Assembly (NCBI GenBank): GCA_947166895.1
Contig: CAMVFY010000004.1
Coordinates: 1-48,279 of the forward strand
Direction of reading: 5' to 3'
Origin: an uncultured Candidatus Saccharibacteria bacterium
Lineage (GTDB): Bacteria; Patescibacteriota; Saccharimonadia; Saccharimonadales; Saccharimonadaceae
Length of the DNA stretch: 48,279 nt
Under the pieces are notes generated by a model. The model worked only from the letters and a program-made list of their open reading frames with translations. It was not told the origin of the DNA and did no database searches. The position numbers and the translations under genes are program-made. This document shows positions 1 to 8,739 of the stretch, piece after piece (the stretch's first letter is position 1; each line of letters opens with the position of its first letter).

Positions 1-77
1 TGGTGAGTCAGGTGGGGCTTGAACCCACGACACCGGGCTTAAAAGGCCCGTGCTCTAACCAGCTGAGCTACTGACCC
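1..77 (-). tRNA. tRNA-Lys (anticodon TTT), CCA encoded
   Basis: Reverse complement GGGTCAGTAGCTCAG...CTTTTAA...GGTTCAAGCC...CTGACTCACCA folds as a cloverleaf; anticodon loop CTTTTAA. Confidence 0.95.
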
Positions 78-93
78 AATTTGTTAATTTTTT

Positions 94-187
94 CCTCCAA
101 AATCATTCAGATTGGTATTTTCTCCGAGCGAAGCGCGTCTATCGACGAGCAAGCGAGGAAAAATGCCGAGATGAGCGATTTTGGTGG
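94..187. repeat. Nested palindromic element (copy 1) between tRNA-Lys and tRNA-Phe
   Basis: Arms CCtCCAAAATC...TCa..GGtATTTT / AAAATgCC...TGA..GATTTTGGtGG; core CCGAGCGAAGCGCGTCTATCGACGAGCAAGCGAGG; right arm runs into the tRNA-Phe 3' CCA. Confidence 0.7.
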
Positions 188-257
188 TTCCGGCTGGACT
201 TGAACCAGCGACACAAGGCTCTTCAGGCCTCTGCTCTACCAACTGAGCTACAGAACC
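182..257 (-). tRNA. tRNA-Phe (anticodon GAA), CCA encoded
   Basis: Reverse complement GGTTCTGTAGCTCAGTTGGTAGAGC...CTGAAGA...GGTTCAAGTCC...CGGAACCACCA. Confidence 0.95.
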
Positions 258-284
258 GCTTTCCCAATTATAACACAGGTGTGC

Positions 285-290
285 TATAAT
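285..290 (+). promoter_or_regulatory. Extended -10 TGCTATAAT 7 nt before hisS ATG (leaderless-type promoter)
   Basis: tgctataattaaaagtATG. Confidence 0.6.
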
Positions 291-297
291 TAAAAGT

Positions 298-1590
298 ATG
301 AAAAAAATCAATACCACCAAAGTTTCTGGCACACAAGAGCTCTTACCAAGCGAGCAAGCGATTTTCGATCAACTTAAAGACAAAATCAGCAACACCTACA
401 AAAAACACGGCTTTTTGAATATCGAAACCCCGCACCTAGAGCGCACCGAAATTCTTCTCGCCAAAGCCGGTGGTGATACCGAAAAACAAATTTACAAAGT
501 CGTCAAAACCGCCGAAACCGCCGACGAATCCGACCAGGCTCTCCGTTTTGACCACACCGTCCCTCTCGCGCGCTACGTCGTCGAACACGAGAATAACTTA
601 ACATTCCCCTTTAAAGTTTCTCAAATCGGTCAAAGCTTTCGCGGTGAACGCGCCCAAAAAGGCCGTTTCCGCGAATTTTACCAATGCGATGTCGATGTTA
701 TCGGACGAAATAATCTCCCAATCGCTTATGATTCCGACATCATCGCCACTCTTCTTGACACCTTCATGAGTTTTGGTCTCGACACCCCAGTCCTTGCCCG
801 TATCAGCAACCGTAAAATCCTATCCGGTCTCCTTAAAGCCTTTAATCTTGAAGATAAATCTAAGGATATCTATAGCATCATCGACCACTCCGAAAAGGTT
901 CCTTACGAAAAAACTAAATCTAGTTTTACCGAAATCGGTTTATCAGAGCACGATACCAACATGCTACTTGAACTTATTGACACCAACGGCAACCGCACGA
1001 CGGTTATCGACAAATTAACCAGTCTTAATATCGAAAACGAAACCTTCAAAGCCGGCGTTCGCGAACTAAACGAAGTTCTCAGCCTGCTCGAGGCTCAAAA
1101 CCTAACAGACAACATCACTGCTGACCTTAAAATCGTTCGAGGGCTAGATTATTACACTGGTACCGTTTTCGAGTTTATCCTTCCGGAACACAAAGCAATC
1201 GGTTCAGTTTGCGGTGGCGGTCGTTACGAAAATCTCACCAAGTATTTTTCCGACCAATCTTTTCCCGGCGTTGGTGGCTCAATTGGACTAACCAGGCTAT
1301 TTTATGTTCTAAATGAAAATAATTTACTAAAAAATCAAGTTGATTCGCTCTTTGATTACGCCATCATCCCAATCTCCGAGCAAGAATTTGCTACCGCCAG
1401 CAAACTGGCAGCCGACCTCCAAAAAAATAGCACGGTCACGGTAGTCTATACCGATAAAAAATTAGGCGATAAGCTCACCTATGCCACGAAACTTGCAAAA
1501 AATGCTATTATCGTTGGCGACGAAGAAACACGGACCAATAAATTCAAAATCAAAAACTTCCTCACCGGCGAAACAACCAACCTTGAATAA
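298..1590 (+). CDS. hisS: Histidyl-tRNA synthetase
   Basis: Class II motifs: RFDHTVPLARY, F.VSQIGQSFRGERAQKGRFREFYQCDVD, GLDYYTGTVFEF, GGGRYENL. Confidence 0.95.
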   Translation: MKKINTTKVSGTQELLPSEQAIFDQLKDKISNTYKKHGFLNIETPHLERTEILLAKAGGDTEKQIYKVVKTAETADESDQALRFDHTVPLARYVVEHENNLTFPFKVSQIGQSFRGERAQKGRFREFYQCDVDVIGRNNLPIAYDSDIIATLLDTFMSFGLDTPVLARISNRKILSGLLKAFNLEDKSKDIYSIIDHSEKVPYEKTKSSFTEIGLSEHDTNMLLELIDTNGNRTTVIDKLTSLNIENETFKAGVRELNEVLSLLEAQNLTDNITADLKIVRGLDYYTGTVFEFILPEHKAIGSVCGGGRYENLTKYFSDQSFPGVGGSIGLTRLFYVLNENNLLKNQVDSLFDYAIIPISEQEFATASKLAADLQKNSTVTVVYTDKKLGDKLTYATKLAKNAIIVGDEETRTNKFKIKNFLTGETTNLE

Positions 1591-1603
1591 CTTTTAATTT
1601 GAA

Positions 1604-3376
1604 TCACATATCATCAAGAAAAGCCCCACTCTGTCTAGACCACAGTCTCTTGTATTCCCCGCTATCACGAAGTAGTTCTTGGTGTTTTCCTTCTTCCACT
1701 ATTTTGCCGTCATCCAAAACCACAATCTTATCTAACCCAGCAATGGTTGACAATCTATGGGCAACAACAATCGAAGTCCTTCCTTTCATCAGATTGGCTA
1801 AAGCCTCCTGAATCAACGCTTCAGATTCGGAATCAAGCGCAGAAGTAGCCTCATCAAGAACCAAAATCGGGGCATTCTTCAAAATCGCCCTTGCAATTGC
1901 AATTCTCTGACGTTGGCCACCAGAAAGCTTGATGCCACGTTCTCCCACCATCGTATCATAACCATCTGGTAGTTTACGAATGAAATCATCTGCATTAGCC
2001 ATTTTTGCGGCTTTTACAACTTCCTCGCGTGTTGCTCCAATTTTTCCGTAAGCGATGTTATCATAGACTGAACGGTGAAAGAGTGCAGATTCCTGTGGCA
2101 CATAAGCAATTGCGTCTCGCAAGCTCTTTTGGGTTACATCTCTTAAATCCTGTCCATCAATATAAATAGCGCCCTTAAGCACGTCGTCAAAACGAAGCAG
2201 CAATTTCGTTAACGTGGATTTTCCGGAGCCACTCTTCCCAACCAACCCTACACTTTGCCCAGCTGGTATGTTTAGCGTAAAATCTTCAAACAGCTTTTCT
2301 TTTTGTTCGCTATGTTTAAAAGTTATATGCGAAATGTCTATTTCAGCTTTCACCACCTTCAAAGGTTTATCCGTCTTATCATCTATAATGCAAGGCATAT
2401 CAAGAATTTTCACCATCTCCTTTGCGTTGCCAAATGAATGATTAATCTTCCTCAATATGTGATTTACGGTCCATAAATTAGACAACAATTCATTTGATAA
2501 TGAATACAAAAGCACCAGGTTAGCAATCGTAAGCCCGAACAAAGAATGTCCCGCTACAATCAATATTAAAAGCCCGGCAAATGTCACCATATTTACTACA
2601 TTCATTGCTAAGTTTCGCCAAAACGACACCTTCGCCACCCCAAAAGTAGCCTCTTTGGTTCGTTTTGTAGCACGCCCAAATCTCCATTCTTCCATTTTTT
2701 CACGCGCATAAGATTTTACCGACATTTCATTCGTGATAGCGTCCGCCAGCTGCCCAGTTTGTTTGTTTTCCGCGTCAGCCAAATCTTCATCAACTCTTCT
2801 TGTCTTATAATAAGTAGTAATCGCCACCGTCATATAAACCAGCACATATAAGGCTAAAATTATTGCAAACGGAAAGCAAACTATGCCCGCAACGACAACT
2901 GAATAAACCATTGTCAAAATAAGCGGGTAGACGTCCCAGATAAAATTCGACTTAAAATCAATAAATGCGCTCGGCAATTTGTTTGCTGCACTCGTTAATG
3001 CACCAGAAAATCGATCTCCATGAAAAGTCATTGATTGGTTAATCACCGCGCTAAAAGCAAGTTTCGATAAATACTCCCCACATTTTGCATCAAGCGACCA
3101 GTCTAGCCAATCAATCACTCTAATTACGGCCAGATTATTGATAGCCGCCGGAACAATAGTAATAAGTAAAATTCCAACGTAATTTTCGATCACAAAATCT
3201 CCGCCCGAAAGCTTTCCGATGATTTCCGAAGTCCCAAATGGCACTAGCACATTGGAGATAAAAACCCAAATCGGGACAAGCGCCACCACCAAAGCCGTAC
3301 GTATTTTGTATTGCATTAAAGCTTTCCAGAAATAATGCAAAACCCTACCAACATTTTTTGTCTTATCTCGCTTCAT
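1604..3376 (-). CDS. ABC transporter, fused TMD-NBD (exporter type)
   Basis: Walker A GKSGSGKST, signature LSGGQRQRIAIARA, Walker B ILVLDEATSALD, N-terminal multi-TM region. Confidence 0.92.
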   Translation of the reverse strand: MKRDKTKNVGRVLHYFWKALMQYKIRTALVVALVPIWVFISNVLVPFGTSEIIGKLSGGDFVIENYVGILLITIVPAAINNLAVIRVIDWLDWSLDAKCGEYLSKLAFSAVINQSMTFHGDRFSGALTSAANKLPSAFIDFKSNFIWDVYPLILTMVYSVVVAGIVCFPFAIILALYVLVYMTVAITTYYKTRRVDEDLADAENKQTGQLADAITNEMSVKSYAREKMEEWRFGRATKRTKEATFGVAKVSFWRNLAMNVVNMVTFAGLLILIVAGHSLFGLTIANLVLLYSLSNELLSNLWTVNHILRKINHSFGNAKEMVKILDMPCIIDDKTDKPLKVVKAEIDISHITFKHSEQKEKLFEDFTLNIPAGQSVGLVGKSGSGKSTLTKLLLRFDDVLKGAIYIDGQDLRDVTQKSLRDAIAYVPQESALFHRSVYDNIAYGKIGATREEVVKAAKMANADDFIRKLPDGYDTMVGERGIKLSGGQRQRIAIARAILKNAPILVLDEATSALDSESEALIQEALANLMKGRTSIVVAHRLSTIAGLDKIVVLDDGKIVEEGKHQELLRDSGEYKRLWSRQSGAFLDDM

Positions 3377-3437
3377 ATTCTTTATATTGTATCACAATCA
3401 CTGGGAAAAACCCCTTGTTGGTGATATAATACAAAAC

Positions 3438-4781
3438 ATGAGTAAATTAGAAGATATTGTGAGTCTATGTAAACGTCGCGGGTTTATTTTTCCAGGCTCT
3501 GACGTTTATGGTGGCTTTGCCGGCACCTGGGATTTTGGACCCCTCGGTGTCACCTTAAAGAAAAAAATTATGGACGAATGGTGGAAATACTTCGTCGAAA
3601 ATAGAGAGGACATTTACGGTATTGATGCGGCCATTTTGATGAACCCCAAAACTTGGGAAGCCTCAGGCCACACCGCCACTTTTGCAGATCCACTTGTCGA
3701 GTGCAAAGAATGCAAGTCCCGTTTTCGGGCTGACAAGATTGCCGACGGGATCAATGAATCAGTCACCACTGAAGAATTCCTCGCAACTCATACCAAGTGT
3801 CCAGTTTGTGGTAAAGAAAATTGGGGACCAATTCGCAAGTTCAACATGATGTTTACCACTCATGTTGGCGCAGTCCTCCCAGACGATGACGAAAAACTTG
3901 CTTCTCAAAATATCGCTTATCTTCGCCCCGAAACCGCCCAAGGTATTTTTACGAACTACAAGAACGTTATCGACACAATTTATCCAGATCTACCTTTTGG
4001 CCTTGCCCAACAAGGTAAAGCCTTCCGCAACGAAATCAGCCCTCGTGATTTCATTTTACGGGATCGCGAGTGTAGCCAAATGGAAATCGAATATTTTGTC
4101 GCACCAGACACTTGGGAAGAAAATTTCGAAATCATGCGAAAAGCCCAGCACGACTTTTTGGAAAACACCGTTATGCTCCCCAAAGAAAACATCCATGAAC
4201 TCGAAGTTCCCAAAGAAGACCGCGCCCATTACAGCAAACGCACTATCGATTTCATGTTTGACTATCCTGGTGGCGAGCAGGAACTGATGGGCCTCGCCTA
4301 CCGCACTGATTTTGATCTTCAAAATATTGCTCGCGAATCTGGTAAATCAATGGACTATCGCGACAAAAAGACCAATCAAGTATTTGTTCCGCACGTCATC
4401 GAACCATCAATTGGCGTTGAGCGCCTAGTTTTAGCAATTCTTTCGACTGCCTACACCGAAGACGAAATTAACGGCGAAAAGCGCATCGTCTTAAAACTGC
4501 CCGAGAATCTAGCGCCTTTCAAATTCTGTGTTTCACCCTTGCTTAAGAATAAGCCCGAACTCGTAGCTAAAGCCAAGGAAGTTTACACTAAACTTCGTCA
4601 AAAGTACAACTATGTCACCTGGGACGACTCTGGCAATATCGGCAAGCGCTACCGCAAGCAAGACGAAATCGGTACACCAAAATGCATTGTTATCGACTTC
4701 GACACCCTTGAAGATAACACTGTCACCGTACGCGATCGTGATACCACCGAGCAAATTCGTGTCAAAATTGACAACCTCTAA
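3438..4781 (+). CDS. glyS: Glycyl-tRNA synthetase (alpha2 type); start MSKLEDIV at 3438 preferred over ORF start 3387
   Basis: RRGFIFPGSDVYGG..GTWDFGPLG, NMMFTT, LRPETAQGIF, FRNEISPRDFILRDREC; TATAAT at 3425-3430. Confidence 0.93.
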   Translation: MSKLEDIVSLCKRRGFIFPGSDVYGGFAGTWDFGPLGVTLKKKIMDEWWKYFVENREDIYGIDAAILMNPKTWEASGHTATFADPLVECKECKSRFRADKIADGINESVTTEEFLATHTKCPVCGKENWGPIRKFNMMFTTHVGAVLPDDDEKLASQNIAYLRPETAQGIFTNYKNVIDTIYPDLPFGLAQQGKAFRNEISPRDFILRDRECSQMEIEYFVAPDTWEENFEIMRKAQHDFLENTVMLPKENIHELEVPKEDRAHYSKRTIDFMFDYPGGEQELMGLAYRTDFDLQNIARESGKSMDYRDKKTNQVFVPHVIEPSIGVERLVLAILSTAYTEDEINGEKRIVLKLPENLAPFKFCVSPLLKNKPELVAKAKEVYTKLRQKYNYVTWDDSGNIGKRYRKQDEIGTPKCIVIDFDTLEDNTVTVRDRDTTEQIRVKIDNL

Positions 4782-4843
4782 ACACTATACTTTACAACCT
4801 CATAGCGTTTATGTTAAAATAAGGCCATAAAAGGAGAATAATA

Positions 4844-5365
4844 ATGGCTAATAAAGGAAAAAAGTCCGACAATAAAAATTTAATTATAGGAATTTGCATC
4901 GCAGCTGTAGTTGTCATAGCGATAATTATAGCGGTCGTTTTAGTTACTCGCGGCAACACCATAAATGATTCTTATTTCGTATCTGATGGCACTAAATATG
5001 TTCTTACCCTTGACGCCAACGACATATCAATGGAAGACGCCGAGTACAATCCAATTAAAGCTCACCTCGTGTACACATATTCCGGCGATGAAATTACTGG
5101 TCTTAAAGCCTACTACGAATACGCCGATAATGCCACTGCAAAAGCAGCAGCCGATTATCTAAAAAGCAACTACGAAGAAAGTGACCAAGCCAAAATCGCC
5201 ACGGACGGCAAATACGTTGTCTACACTTCCCCCGAAGAAGATTACAAAGATCTAACAGCATCAGACGTCAAACAGCAAATCGAGTTTATGGAAATGCTAA
5301 AAAACATGGGTTCAGGTGACACCGAGGAATTTGAAGAAGTCGAAGAAACCACCGATAACGAGTAA
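4844..5365 (+). CDS. Hypothetical single-TM extracytoplasmic protein
   Basis: SD aaggag; N-terminal TM LIIGICIAAVVVIAIIIAVVLV; acidic C-terminus. Confidence 0.75.
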   Translation: MANKGKKSDNKNLIIGICIAAVVVIAIIIAVVLVTRGNTINDSYFVSDGTKYVLTLDANDISMEDAEYNPIKAHLVYTYSGDEITGLKAYYEYADNATAKAAADYLKSNYEESDQAKIATDGKYVVYTSPEEDYKDLTASDVKQQIEFMEMLKNMGSGDTEEFEEVEETTDNE

Positions 5366-5377
5366 TAACCATCCATC

Positions 5378-5412
5378 AAAAAACACGACGCGATAAAAGC
5401 GTCGTGTTTTTT
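5378..5412. terminator. Bidirectional intrinsic terminator
   Basis: AAAAAACACGACGC-gataaaa-GCGTCGTGTTTTTTT between convergent genes. Confidence 0.9.
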
Positions 5413-5419
5413 TATAAGC

Positions 5420-6022
5420 TTAAGCTTCCTTTATAGCTTTTTTAACAGCTTCAACCGTATCCTCTACGCCTTTCTTAATTCTAAGCTCCGGATGTGCGTC
5501 GAGATACCGTTCAACCGCCGCAGCAACAACTTTTTTAGCCGATTTTACGTCCTCAAAAGCCTTCACCTCAGTACTACCTGGTTTCTTCAAATCTTTATAG
5601 TGATTAAAATGATACTCTATCTGCTTCAGAGTCTGAGCCGGAAGGTCCTCTAGCGAATTATAAGCATCTCCATTATTGCGGTCATCGGCTGGCACACAAA
5701 TAATTTTATCATCCACTTCATCACTGTCGATAAACTTCATTACACCGAGAATCTTTGCCTTCATCCAAATACCGGTCGTAAGAGGCTGGTCGGTAATCAT
5801 AAGAACGTCTAGTTCATCACCGTCTTCGTCTAGAGTTTGCGGAATAAAACCATAATTACAAGGTTTTGCAAAGGCCATTGGTTCAACCCTATCAAGCATA
5901 AAACAAGCATGCTCGCGATCCCATTCTATTTTATGGTTTGAGCCAGTTGGGATTTCAATCACAACATTTAACTCGCCTTTTTCGTAATCACCAGGCGTCA
6001 AAACCTTATTAAAATCTGCCAT
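5420..6022 (-). CDS. ppa: Inorganic pyrophosphatase
   Basis: VIEIPTGSNHKIEWD, YGFIPQTLDEDGDELDVLMIT. Confidence 0.93.
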   Translation of the reverse strand: MADFNKVLTPGDYEKGELNVVIEIPTGSNHKIEWDREHACFMLDRVEPMAFAKPCNYGFIPQTLDEDGDELDVLMITDQPLTTGIWMKAKILGVMKFIDSDEVDDKIICVPADDRNNGDAYNSLEDLPAQTLKQIEYHFNHYKDLKKPGSTEVKAFEDVKSAKKVVAAAVERYLDAHPELRIKKGVEDTVEAVKKAIKEA

Positions 6023-6048
6023 TTTTACTCCTTATTATTATGTGTATA

Positions 6049-6741
6049 TTATACCGCACCACTCATTATTCGCGCAAGCCCAAGGACTTTTGGCAAGATC
6101 AAATCTAAATTCTTTACCCGAGCCACGATAGCCACCTTCGTAGCTAGCATCAGGCGCATCATTTTAATTTCCTCCGCGCCAAGCTCGCCATCCAAGGCCA
6201 CAAATAGAGCTTTTTCGGAAATATTATAGCTATATCTGTTTTCAGGTGACAGCTTAACCCCATCAACGTCACGGTGCAAATTGATTTCCTCACCAGAAGC
6301 TCTTGCCAAATTTAACCAAAACCAACTCTCAATTAAGCTACTACTAAGCCCAACATTAAGCCCAGACAAAGTCTGGTCAACAATATCAAAAAAATCTGGA
6401 TTATCCGAACTCTCAGCCGCGGCGCTCACCTTTCTCAAAATCAAAGCCGAAAGCTCCACCCTAGCAAGGTCCTTCAAAAGATTACCATAATATTCTTTCA
6501 TCCTTGCACTTGTTATTAAACCCATTTCGCCTCTTCCCTGATGAACGCCAAGCTCCACTAGCGAAAACATCTCTATCCCACCCGCCAACTTAGACTTTTC
6601 TTTCCTAGCCCCTTTTGCAATTACCGAAATTTTTCCGCGTGGCGTAATGACATTCAAAATCCTATCTGCTTCACCATAATTAGTTCTTTTCAAAATATAG
6701 CCAGTCGTTCTAAAATCTTTATCCAGTATATTTCTCGACAT
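6049..6741 (-). CDS. recO: DNA repair protein RecO
   Basis: TTGYILKRTNYGEADRILNVITPRGKISVIAKGARKEKSKLAG. Confidence 0.85.
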   Translation of the reverse strand: MSRNILDKDFRTTGYILKRTNYGEADRILNVITPRGKISVIAKGARKEKSKLAGGIEMFSLVELGVHQGRGEMGLITSARMKEYYGNLLKDLARVELSALILRKVSAAAESSDNPDFFDIVDQTLSGLNVGLSSSLIESWFWLNLARASGEEINLHRDVDGVKLSPENRYSYNISEKALFVALDGELGAEEIKMMRLMLATKVAIVARVKNLDLILPKVLGLARIMSGAV

Positions 6742-7066
6742 ATTGACGTATTTCCTGTGGAAGCATAGTGTCCTTATTTAAATAACCCACTACACCATAA
6801 TTAGATAAATCCGATTTTGTATAATTCAAAGATGATACAATCACGATTGGAATTCTACCAGTGTCCGTGTATGAAACTAATTCGTTCAAAAAAGTAAAGC
6901 CATCTGGTCCGTCTAATAATATATCTAGAAAAATTAGCTCCGGCATCACTCCAGCCGCAATTTCTTCCATCGCACTGATCGCATTCGTAAAAATACGAGC
7001 ATCTGTTTTGCACGCCCGCGCTACACATTCCGCCATCGACACGTCATCATCTATTACAAAAATCAT
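6719..7066 (-). CDS. Single-domain response regulator (receiver only)
   Basis: IFVIDDD, LIFLDILLDGPDG phosphoacceptor region, YLNKDT lysine; 115 aa, no output domain. Confidence 0.85.
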   Translation of the reverse strand: MIFVIDDDVSMAECVARACKTDARIFTNAISAMEEIAAGVMPELIFLDILLDGPDGFTFLNELVSYTDTGRIPIVIVSSLNYTKSDLSNYGVVGYLNKDTMLPQEIRQYVEKYTG

Positions 7067-7746
7067 ATGAACAAGCTCGCTTGCTTAGATACTGGTAGTT
7101 CAACGTAAAAACTCGTACCATCACGATGACGAACCGCCCCAACATTAGCGTTCATATAGCGCGAAAATTTGGAGGCGATATAAAGGCCTAATCCCGAAGA
7201 ACCTGGTCGCATCGCTATAGAAGTCGGCTTTTCTATGAACCCTCTCTTCATTTCGCGCCAAACATCTACCGGGAGCGAAGGCCCAAAATCTCGCACCGAT
7301 ATCTTTACTTTATCTGAATAATCCTGCACGAGTAGCTCTGAACGAGTTTGTTCCCCCGAATAATGCATCGCATTTAGCAAAAAATTATACACGACGCTAT
7401 AAAGTAGGTCTCTGTTAGCCGTCACTAGTCGCTCACGGTTAGAATATTTAATAAACAAATACCTACGATTATAGTCAAACAAATAGCTGAGTTCGCGTGC
7501 CACCTCATCGCAAACCGCCCGCACCGCTACTGGTTCCATTTCAAACAAGCCGTCCTCAAGTCGTCTAATCTTGGCAAGGTCGTTCACTTGCTTAATTGCC
7601 CGCTCCGAAACTCTCACCATCTCCGAACGAATGTGTTCATTTGGGGCGTCTATATTATCAAGAGACAAAGCTAACTGCCGAAGCAACGCAAGTGGCGCTT
7701 TAAGCTCATGCGCCGCCACCAAAATTCCATCAACCTCCTTGTCCAT
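7063..7746 (-). CDS. Sensor-less histidine kinase (HisKA + HATPase_c)
   Basis: AAHELKAPLALLRQLA H-box; NFLLNAMHYS N-box; DFGPSLP; GSSGLGLYIASKF. Confidence 0.85.
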   Translation of the reverse strand: MDKEVDGILVAAHELKAPLALLRQLALSLDNIDAPNEHIRSEMVRVSERAIKQVNDLAKIRRLEDGLFEMEPVAVRAVCDEVARELSYLFDYNRRYLFIKYSNRERLVTANRDLLYSVVYNFLLNAMHYSGEQTRSELLVQDYSDKVKISVRDFGPSLPVDVWREMKRGFIEKPTSIAMRPGSSGLGLYIASKFSRYMNANVGAVRHRDGTSFYVELPVSKQASLFI

Positions 7747-7768
7747 GCCCCCATTATATCACACTCAC

Positions 7769-8524
7769 TTAAGCGTTGAATGTGACCGTACCAAGTAACT
7801 TATCAAAATCTTCCTTAAAAAGAACGGAATCCGTCTGCAAAATAGCAGTCTTATCTCGAATCTTAAAAATCACAATATATCCACTTAAGTCAGTGTCAGG
7901 GATTTTTCCACTATAAAGACTTGCCGAAACACCATTAACGGTAACAGACTCTACAGTTAAGCCTGAGTCTTTTTTGTTCATATACTTTTGGTATTCATTC
8001 GAGACTTCCTCAAAACTCTTATCCCTAATCTCAACCCTAAGCGCATTTATCGTATCCTTAGCAACAGTATTTACTTGCCCGGGATTAAAATAAGCATTGA
8101 AATTTCCACCCGTTGCCGCATCGGCCGCCACATATACGCTCCAAGTCCTAGGATATTCAAAGGTTAATTGACCATAATCAGCCGGGCCCGAAAAAATCTT
8201 GTAAGGATATTTTTCGCGCTCCAAAAACTCCGCCTCAAGCTCGCTTGCTTGTTTATCTTTTGCCTCTGCAACGGCCGCACTAATTTGACCATCAACGTCA
8301 TCACGCGCTTCGTTATATTGCATAAGCATCCAGATAAAAAGACCGATAAAAGTTACCGCAACCAGAGATAAAACAATAATGGCAATCGTTTTGATTAGCC
8401 CAGTTAAATCTTTGCCAGAATCTGGAACAACTTGCACCGGCTGAGCCACCGGCACACCAGAAGCAACCTGCATCGGTTGCGTCGGAACTGCTTGCTGCAT
8501 AGATGAAAATCCTGAATTTTCCAT
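7769..8524 (-). CDS. Hypothetical membrane-anchored protein
   Basis: TM IAIIVLSLVAVTFIGLFIWML after a Gln/Pro-rich N-terminus; TATAAT 6 nt before ATG. Confidence 0.7.
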   Translation of the reverse strand: MENSGFSSMQQAVPTQPMQVASGVPVAQPVQVVPDSGKDLTGLIKTIAIIVLSLVAVTFIGLFIWMLMQYNEARDDVDGQISAAVAEAKDKQASELEAEFLEREKYPYKIFSGPADYGQLTFEYPRTWSVYVAADAATGGNFNAYFNPGQVNTVAKDTINALRVEIRDKSFEEVSNEYQKYMNKKDSGLTVESVTVNGVSASLYSGKIPDTDLSGYIVIFKIRDKTAILQTDSVLFKEDFDKLLGTVTFNA

Positions 8525-8541
8525 AAGTATATTATATCACA

Positions 8542-8739
8542 CTATTTACTAAAATCTTCTTTTAGAACTTCTATTTCGTTCTGCAAATCTTTCAATTCCT
8601 TTTGCAGTTCTTTTGCAAGCAGGATTGCCGACTTGTATTTTTTCGTGGCTTCACCCAACTCAAAGTCGTCAGAATAAAACCATTCGACCTCATCTTCAAG
8701 TTCTTTAATTTTTTGGTTTAACGTTTTATTCTCTTGCAT
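8542..8739 (-). CDS. xseB: Exodeoxyribonuclease VII small subunit
   Basis: Small coiled-coil protein directly downstream of and overlapping xseA; E..LGEA...Y..A..L. Confidence 0.8.
   Translation of the reverse strand: MQENKTLNQKIKELEDEVEWFYSDDFELGEATKKYKSAILLAKELQKELKDLQNEIEVLKEDFSK

Noticed and set aside
84-332. 82-aa minus-strand ORF
   Set aside because: It reads through the tRNA-Phe gene and the palindromic spacer; not a real gene.
3366-3430. Inverted pattern TTGTATcacaATCAC...GTGATataATACAA between the ABC transporter and glyS, as another palindromic element
   Set aside because: Explained by divergent -10 boxes (TACAAT on minus, TATAAT on plus); lacks the GC-rich nested core.
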